64,000 nt of DNA from Thalassovita taeanensis (GTDB taxonomy: Bacteria; Pseudomonadota; Alphaproteobacteria; Rhodobacterales; Rhodobacteraceae), in the NCBI RefSeq assembly GCF_900110775.1, contig NZ_FOEP01000004.1, positions 255,538 through 319,537 on the forward strand, given 5' to 3'. Under the pieces are notes generated by a model that was given only the letters and a program-made list of their open reading frames with translations, had not been told where the DNA came from and ran no database searches. A program made the translations under genes and the position numbers. Below, one piece after another: positions 60,239-64,000 of this stretch. Position 1 is the stretch's first letter. Each line of letters opens with the position of its first letter.

Positions 60239-62470
60239 ATGCGCGCTGAACAATCAGACACGACTCAAAGCCTTGCTGAGTTCGACAGCCGCCACACGCG
60301 TGAAGGGCTGTTGCTGCGCTATGCCCGTGGCCGCCTGAGCAGTTTCTGGAAACGTCAGGCGCTGACGCTGAGCGGGGCCGTGCTACTGTTCTTTCTGGTG
60401 TCGCCCGAGGTTGGGCTACTGGCCTGCACCCTTGCGATTGCGGGTGAGGTGTTGGATTGCGTCCTTCTTGCCGCCATTCCGACGCTTCTGACGCGAGGGA
60501 TCACTGTGCGGTGTCTCTATCGGTGGACCACGGTGACGGGCGGGCTTCAGGCGCTGACCATTGCCGCATGCGTTGCGCTGGCCTGGTTCACTGCCCCGAA
60601 TGACAGTGCGTCTCTTTTCTCCCTCGCCTATCTCACCGGGGCGGGGATCAACGCGGGTATTGTGCTGCCATTCCACCCCGCAGCGACGAAGGTACGGCTA
60701 TGCATCTTTGCTGGGACCGTCGTTGCACTTTTTGCCCATGCGGCGTTTCTGATCACACCGCAGAACGAGCAAGATCAACTGATTGCCCTGACATATGACG
60801 CACTTGGCAGCTGCATGATGATGTATATGGCTTCCATTTTTGTCGAATTCGTCGCAGCTGGGCATCAAAGGCAGCAGGCAAACCGGCGCGAGCTTCTGGT
60901 GCGCAGTCAAGCGCTGGCGCAAGCCCTTGCCGAGCTTCGTGAAAATCAAAAGGAAGCGCGCAAACTGTCGTTGGTTGCGCGTCACGCAATGGACAGTGTG
61001 ATCATGTCCGACCCCCAAGGCCGTGTTCAGTGGGTGAATGAGACCTTTTCGCGGGTCACCGGATACGATTTCGAAGAAATACGTGGCAAGCGCCCATCAG
61101 AAGTGCTGAACGGCCCCGAAACATCGCAGGACACCGCCGACAGCATTGCCGCGGCGATATCCGCGGGAACGCCACACCGGGCCGAAATCCTAAACTATCG
61201 CAAGGACGGGAAGAAAATCTGGATGGAAACCATGCTGGTCCCCGTATTACAAGAAGATGGCAATACTGAAATGGTCGTGGCGATCGAACGCGATGTAACC
61301 GCGTCGAAACAGCATGCGGCAGAATTGGCACAGGCCAAAATTGCCGCCGAAGATGGCGCGCGCGCCAAATCGTCGTTTCTTGCCACGATGAGCCACGAAA
61401 TCCGAACGCCGATGAACGGGGTGATCGGCATGGCTGATCTGCTGTGCGAGGCGCCTTTGTCCCCCGAACATCACAGTTACGCCGCCACGATCCGCACTTC
61501 AGCCGAAGCGCTGCTGACCATCATTAACGACATTCTGGACCTGTCCAAATTAGACGCCGGGCGGGTCGAGCTTTGTCAGGTCGATTTCAACCTTAGGACC
61601 TGCATCGAAGATGTGACCAAGTTGCTGAGCCCACAAGCCCAGTCGAAGGGGCTATTTCTAACAGTCGAAACCTGCGTGGCCAACACTCTGATCAATGGTG
61701 ATGATGGGCGCCTGCGGCAAATTTTGCTGAACGTAATCGGCAATGCGATCAAATTCACCGAATCTGGCGGTGTGCACGTCACCACAACTGAGCACGAGAC
61801 CGACGCAGGCCCTCTGGTCATGATCACGGTTCTAGACAGCGGTATCGGGATCCCTGCTGATCGGCTGGAGCGGGTGTTCGATCAGTTTTCTCAAGCGGAT
61901 GCGGCCACCACGCGTCGGTTCGGTGGCACGGGACTGGGGTTAACGATCTCTCGCATGTTGGCGCACGCGATGGGGGGTGACATCAAGGTGAGCTCGCCCG
62001 AAGGACAGGGAGCATGCTTTACCCTGACTTTCCCCATGCGTGCCGCGAGTGGCACGCAAACCATTTATGAACCCGTTCCAGCCATCCTGGCGGAGGTCGC
62101 GCAAGGCTTGGTTGTTTTGGTTGCAGAAGACAATAAAACCAATCGGTTGCTGGTGCGGAAATACCTTCAGGACGCCCCCGTTTCGCTTTTCTTCGCCCAT
62201 GATGGTCACCAAGCCGTGGAAATGACGCAGACGCACCAGCCCGATATCATTTTCATGGATATGTCCATGCCCGGAATGGACGGGCTGGCGGCGACACGGG
62301 CGATCCGCCGGGAATGCCGACGGCAACCTCGGATTGTTGCGCTTACGGCCAATGGCTTTGCCAGCGACAGGCAGGCGTGCCTTGATGCTGGAATGAATGA
62401 TTTTCTGGCCAAACCCGTCCGCAAGGCGCAGTTGCTGGAATGTCTCGCGCTTGTACATCCAGCCCTTTGA
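60239..62470 (+). CDS. Membrane-bound hybrid histidine kinase
   Basis: About 743 residues from the ATG at 60239; a TTG start 36 bp earlier is possible. Residues 38-200 hold about six membrane helices (QALTLSGAVLLFFLVSPEVG onward). A coiled linker and a PAS domain follow (VIMSDPQGRVQWVNETFSRV, TGYDFEEIRGKRPSEVLNG). HisKA carries His386 (TMSHEIRTPMNGVIGMADLL); HATPase_c has LDSGIGIPADRLERVF and GTGLGLTISRMLA; one receiver domain has Asp674 (IIFMDMSMPGMDGLAA) and Lys in FLAKPV. No output domain or adjacent regulator is seen. It sits between pncA and pncB. Confidence 0.93.
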   Translation: MRAEQSDTTQSLAEFDSRHTREGLLLRYARGRLSSFWKRQALTLSGAVLLFFLVSPEVGLLACTLAIAGEVLDCVLLAAIPTLLTRGITVRCLYRWTTVTGGLQALTIAACVALAWFTAPNDSASLFSLAYLTGAGINAGIVLPFHPAATKVRLCIFAGTVVALFAHAAFLITPQNEQDQLIALTYDALGSCMMMYMASIFVEFVAAGHQRQQANRRELLVRSQALAQALAELRENQKEARKLSLVARHAMDSVIMSDPQGRVQWVNETFSRVTGYDFEEIRGKRPSEVLNGPETSQDTADSIAAAISAGTPHRAEILNYRKDGKKIWMETMLVPVLQEDGNTEMVVAIERDVTASKQHAAELAQAKIAAEDGARAKSSFLATMSHEIRTPMNGVIGMADLLCEAPLSPEHHSYAATIRTSAEALLTIINDILDLSKLDAGRVELCQVDFNLRTCIEDVTKLLSPQAQSKGLFLTVETCVANTLINGDDGRLRQILLNVIGNAIKFTESGGVHVTTTEHETDAGPLVMITVLDSGIGIPADRLERVFDQFSQADAATTRRFGGTGLGLTISRMLAHAMGGDIKVSSPEGQGACFTLTFPMRAASGTQTIYEPVPAILAEVAQGLVVLVAEDNKTNRLLVRKYLQDAPVSLFFAHDGHQAVEMTQTHQPDIIFMDMSMPGMDGLAATRAIRRECRRQPRIVALTANGFASDRQACLDAGMNDFLAKPVRKAQLLECLALVHPAL

Positions 62471-62574
62471 AGCAGACAACAAGATTCGGGTGCTTTGATG
62501 CTGTGCTGGGTTTTCGCTTGGACAGCAGTTTTCCGCTGGCGTATCAACGGAGGGCATAAGAAAAGAGGCCCGCC

Positions 62575-63864
62575 TTGGATATCGCTACCCGCGTCTGGAA
62601 CCACAAGTGGAAGATCGACCCGATCGTGCGGTCTCTGATCGACACAGATTTCTACAAGCTGCTGATGTGCCAATCGGTGTTTCGCAACAAACCTGACACT
62701 CAGGTGACCTTCAGCCTGATCAACCGTAGCAAATCTGTGCGGCTGGCCGAACTGGTGGATGAAGGCGAGCTGCGCGAGCAGTTGGATCATATCCGCTCGC
62801 TCTCGCTGACCCGCGGCGAAAGCACTTGGCTGCGCGGCAATACCTTCTATGGCAAACGTCAGATGTTCCGCCCCGATTTCATGGAATGGTTTGAAAACCT
62901 TTCGCTGCCCCCCTATCACCTTGAAAAACGCGATGGTCAGTACGAGTTGACCTTCGAAGGTAGCTGGCCGGAGGTCATGCTGTGGGAAGTCCCCGCGCTG
63001 GCCGTGCTGATGGAACTGCGCAGCCGTGCGGTTCTGGACGGAATGAAGAAATTCGAGCTTCAGATACTCTATGCCCGCGCGATGACCAAGCTGTGGGAAA
63101 AGGTCGAACGCCTGCAGCAGGTTGATGGGCTGCGACTTGCCGATTTCGGCACGCGTCGTCGGCACTCCTTTCTTTGGCAGGATTGGTGCGTGCAGGCCCT
63201 GAGCGAGGGGCTGGGTAACAAATTTGTCGGCACATCGAACTGTCTGATCGCCAAGAACCGCGATCTTGAAGCGATCGGGACCAATGCGCACGAACTGCCA
63301 ATGGTCTATGCTGCGCTGGCTGAAACCGACGCGGATCTGGCTCGCGCACCCTATCAAGTGCTGGCCGACTGGCACGAAGAGCATTCCGGCAACCTGCGCA
63401 TCATCCTGCCTGACACATACGGCACCGAAGGCTTTCTGAAACGCGCGCCGGACTGGCTGGCCGGATGGACCGGCATCCGCATCGACAGCGGCGATCCCGC
63501 AACTGGGGCCGAAACGGCCATCAACTGGTGGACCGAACGTGGCGAAGACCCGCGCAAGAAAATGGTCATCTTCTCGGACGGGCTTGATGTCGAAAAAATC
63601 GCCGAATTGCAGGCACAATTCGCTGGCCGTGTACGCCCATCTTTCGGCTGGGGCACCTTGTTGACCAATGATTTCCGCGGCTTGACGATGGACGACGCGC
63701 TGGCGCCTTTTTCGGTCGTCTGCAAAGCAGTTTCCGCCAATGGCCACCCAACGGTCAAGCTGTCGGACAACCCCAGAAAGGCCATGGGCCCCGCATCCGA
63801 GATCGACCGCTACAAACGCGTGTTCGGCGTGGGCGAGCAGGAAGAACAGGAAGTGGTGGTCTGA
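62575..63864 (+). CDS. pncB: Nicotinate phosphoribosyltransferase
   Basis: A 429-residue enzyme that converts nicotinate and PRPP to nicotinate mononucleotide, the partner step of pncA. Conserved features: IDTDFYKLLMCQSVFRNKPD at the start, GLRLADFGTRRRHSFLWQDW with the catalytic His region, GTSNCLIAKNRDLEAIGTNA, and IRIDSGDPATGAETAINWWT then VIFSDGLDVEKI for phosphoribosyl binding. The start is TTG at 62575, with AAGAGG six bases before it, because no ATG fits the family start. The stop is close to the window end. Confidence 0.95.
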   Translation: MDIATRVWNHKWKIDPIVRSLIDTDFYKLLMCQSVFRNKPDTQVTFSLINRSKSVRLAELVDEGELREQLDHIRSLSLTRGESTWLRGNTFYGKRQMFRPDFMEWFENLSLPPYHLEKRDGQYELTFEGSWPEVMLWEVPALAVLMELRSRAVLDGMKKFELQILYARAMTKLWEKVERLQQVDGLRLADFGTRRRHSFLWQDWCVQALSEGLGNKFVGTSNCLIAKNRDLEAIGTNAHELPMVYAALAETDADLARAPYQVLADWHEEHSGNLRIILPDTYGTEGFLKRAPDWLAGWTGIRIDSGDPATGAETAINWWTERGEDPRKKMVIFSDGLDVEKIAELQAQFAGRVRPSFGWGTLLTNDFRGLTMDDALAPFSVVCKAVSANGHPTVKLSDNPRKAMGPASEIDRYKRVFGVGEQEEQEVVV

Positions 63865-64000
63865 ACCGGCAATCTTACCCGCCGAGAAGCAATACCGACG
63901 CAGCTAGACTCCAGCAAAAACTGACTGTGTCCGGCTGGTCCGAACCGAAGATACCCGGCGCGAACAGCCAACAAAGCGAAGAGTGCCCGCACCTTGGCGG

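Noticed and set aside
63810-63992. A 60-codon minus-strand frame at the window end.
   Set aside because: It overlaps the end of pncB, has no ribosome site and no domain.
1-64000. tRNA, rRNA, CRISPR repeats, integrase or transposase genes.
   Set aside because: None was recognised on either strand; regions of accessory character are limited to small inserted blocks.

Overview
This 64 kb window is chromosomal DNA from an alphaproteobacterium, most likely a Rhodobacterales member of the Roseobacter group. The evidence is high GC with strong GC3 bias, an IalB-family protein, paired choice-of-anchor-L/Hint proteins, a type II lumazine synthase behind an FMN riboswitch, a serC-type leader RNA, and the operon order rsfS-rlmH-gpmI-envC-ctpA-rppH. 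Nearly all of it is core metabolism and cell-envelope housekeeping. I see no rRNA, tRNA, CRISPR array, phage or insertion sequence.

Layout. 1-6.6 kb holds leucine biosynthesis (leuC, leuD and the start of leuB, minus strand), split by a membrane protein, an endonuclease/phosphatase-fold protein and a divergent LysR/NAD-epimerase pair. 6.9-9.6 kb has an MscS channel and a fatty-acid desaturase. 9.8-15.6 kb is the ribosome-silencing, rRNA-methylation, glycolysis and envelope operon. 15.7-20 kb has an asparaginase, an IalB-like secreted protein, rlmN, a small protein and a LOG-family nucleosidase. 20-26.6 kb has dapD and dapE (lysine and diaminopimelate synthesis), separated by a minus-strand block with a GluR0-like receptor/channel homologue and two Hint-related proteins. 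26.6-30.9 kb has a TIGR04282-family protein, rnr and a lytic transglycosylase. 31-35.6 kb has riboswitch-controlled ribH and the serine genes serB, serC and serA. 35.7-38.6 kb has a small heme-copper-oxidase-like protein, a metallophosphatase and a thiolase. 38.9-46.4 kb is the pbpC and alpha-2-macroglobulin pair. 46.5-51.6 kb has a hybrid histidine kinase, yaaA and recQ. 51.6-57.2 kb has yggT, a thioesterase, an MFS-mepA-phytase-like overlapping run, a queuosine-precursor transporter and arfB. 57.3-63.9 kb has a second MFS protein, trhO, and pncA and pncB flanking a membrane-bound hybrid kinase.

The most unusual non-coding locus is at 56506-56699, just upstream of the ribosome-rescue gene arfB. 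A perfect Shine-Dalgarno is flanked on both sides by anti-Shine-Dalgarno copies. The downstream copy matches the 3' end of 16S rRNA over ten bases. Between them lies a possible 24-codon GTG-start peptide, and a strong intrinsic terminator closes the unit. Other points worth checking are the GluR0-like receptor that lacks the potassium filter, an in-frame amber stop between two Hint-related ORFs, a short ORF overlapping the rsfS start, a repeated 22-base motif after plus-strand stop codons, and a 23-bp hairpin between leuC and leuD.

Limits. Family assignments come from reading motifs, not from database searches. Several starts were moved from the longest ORF to a start with a better ribosome binding site, as noted in each entry.
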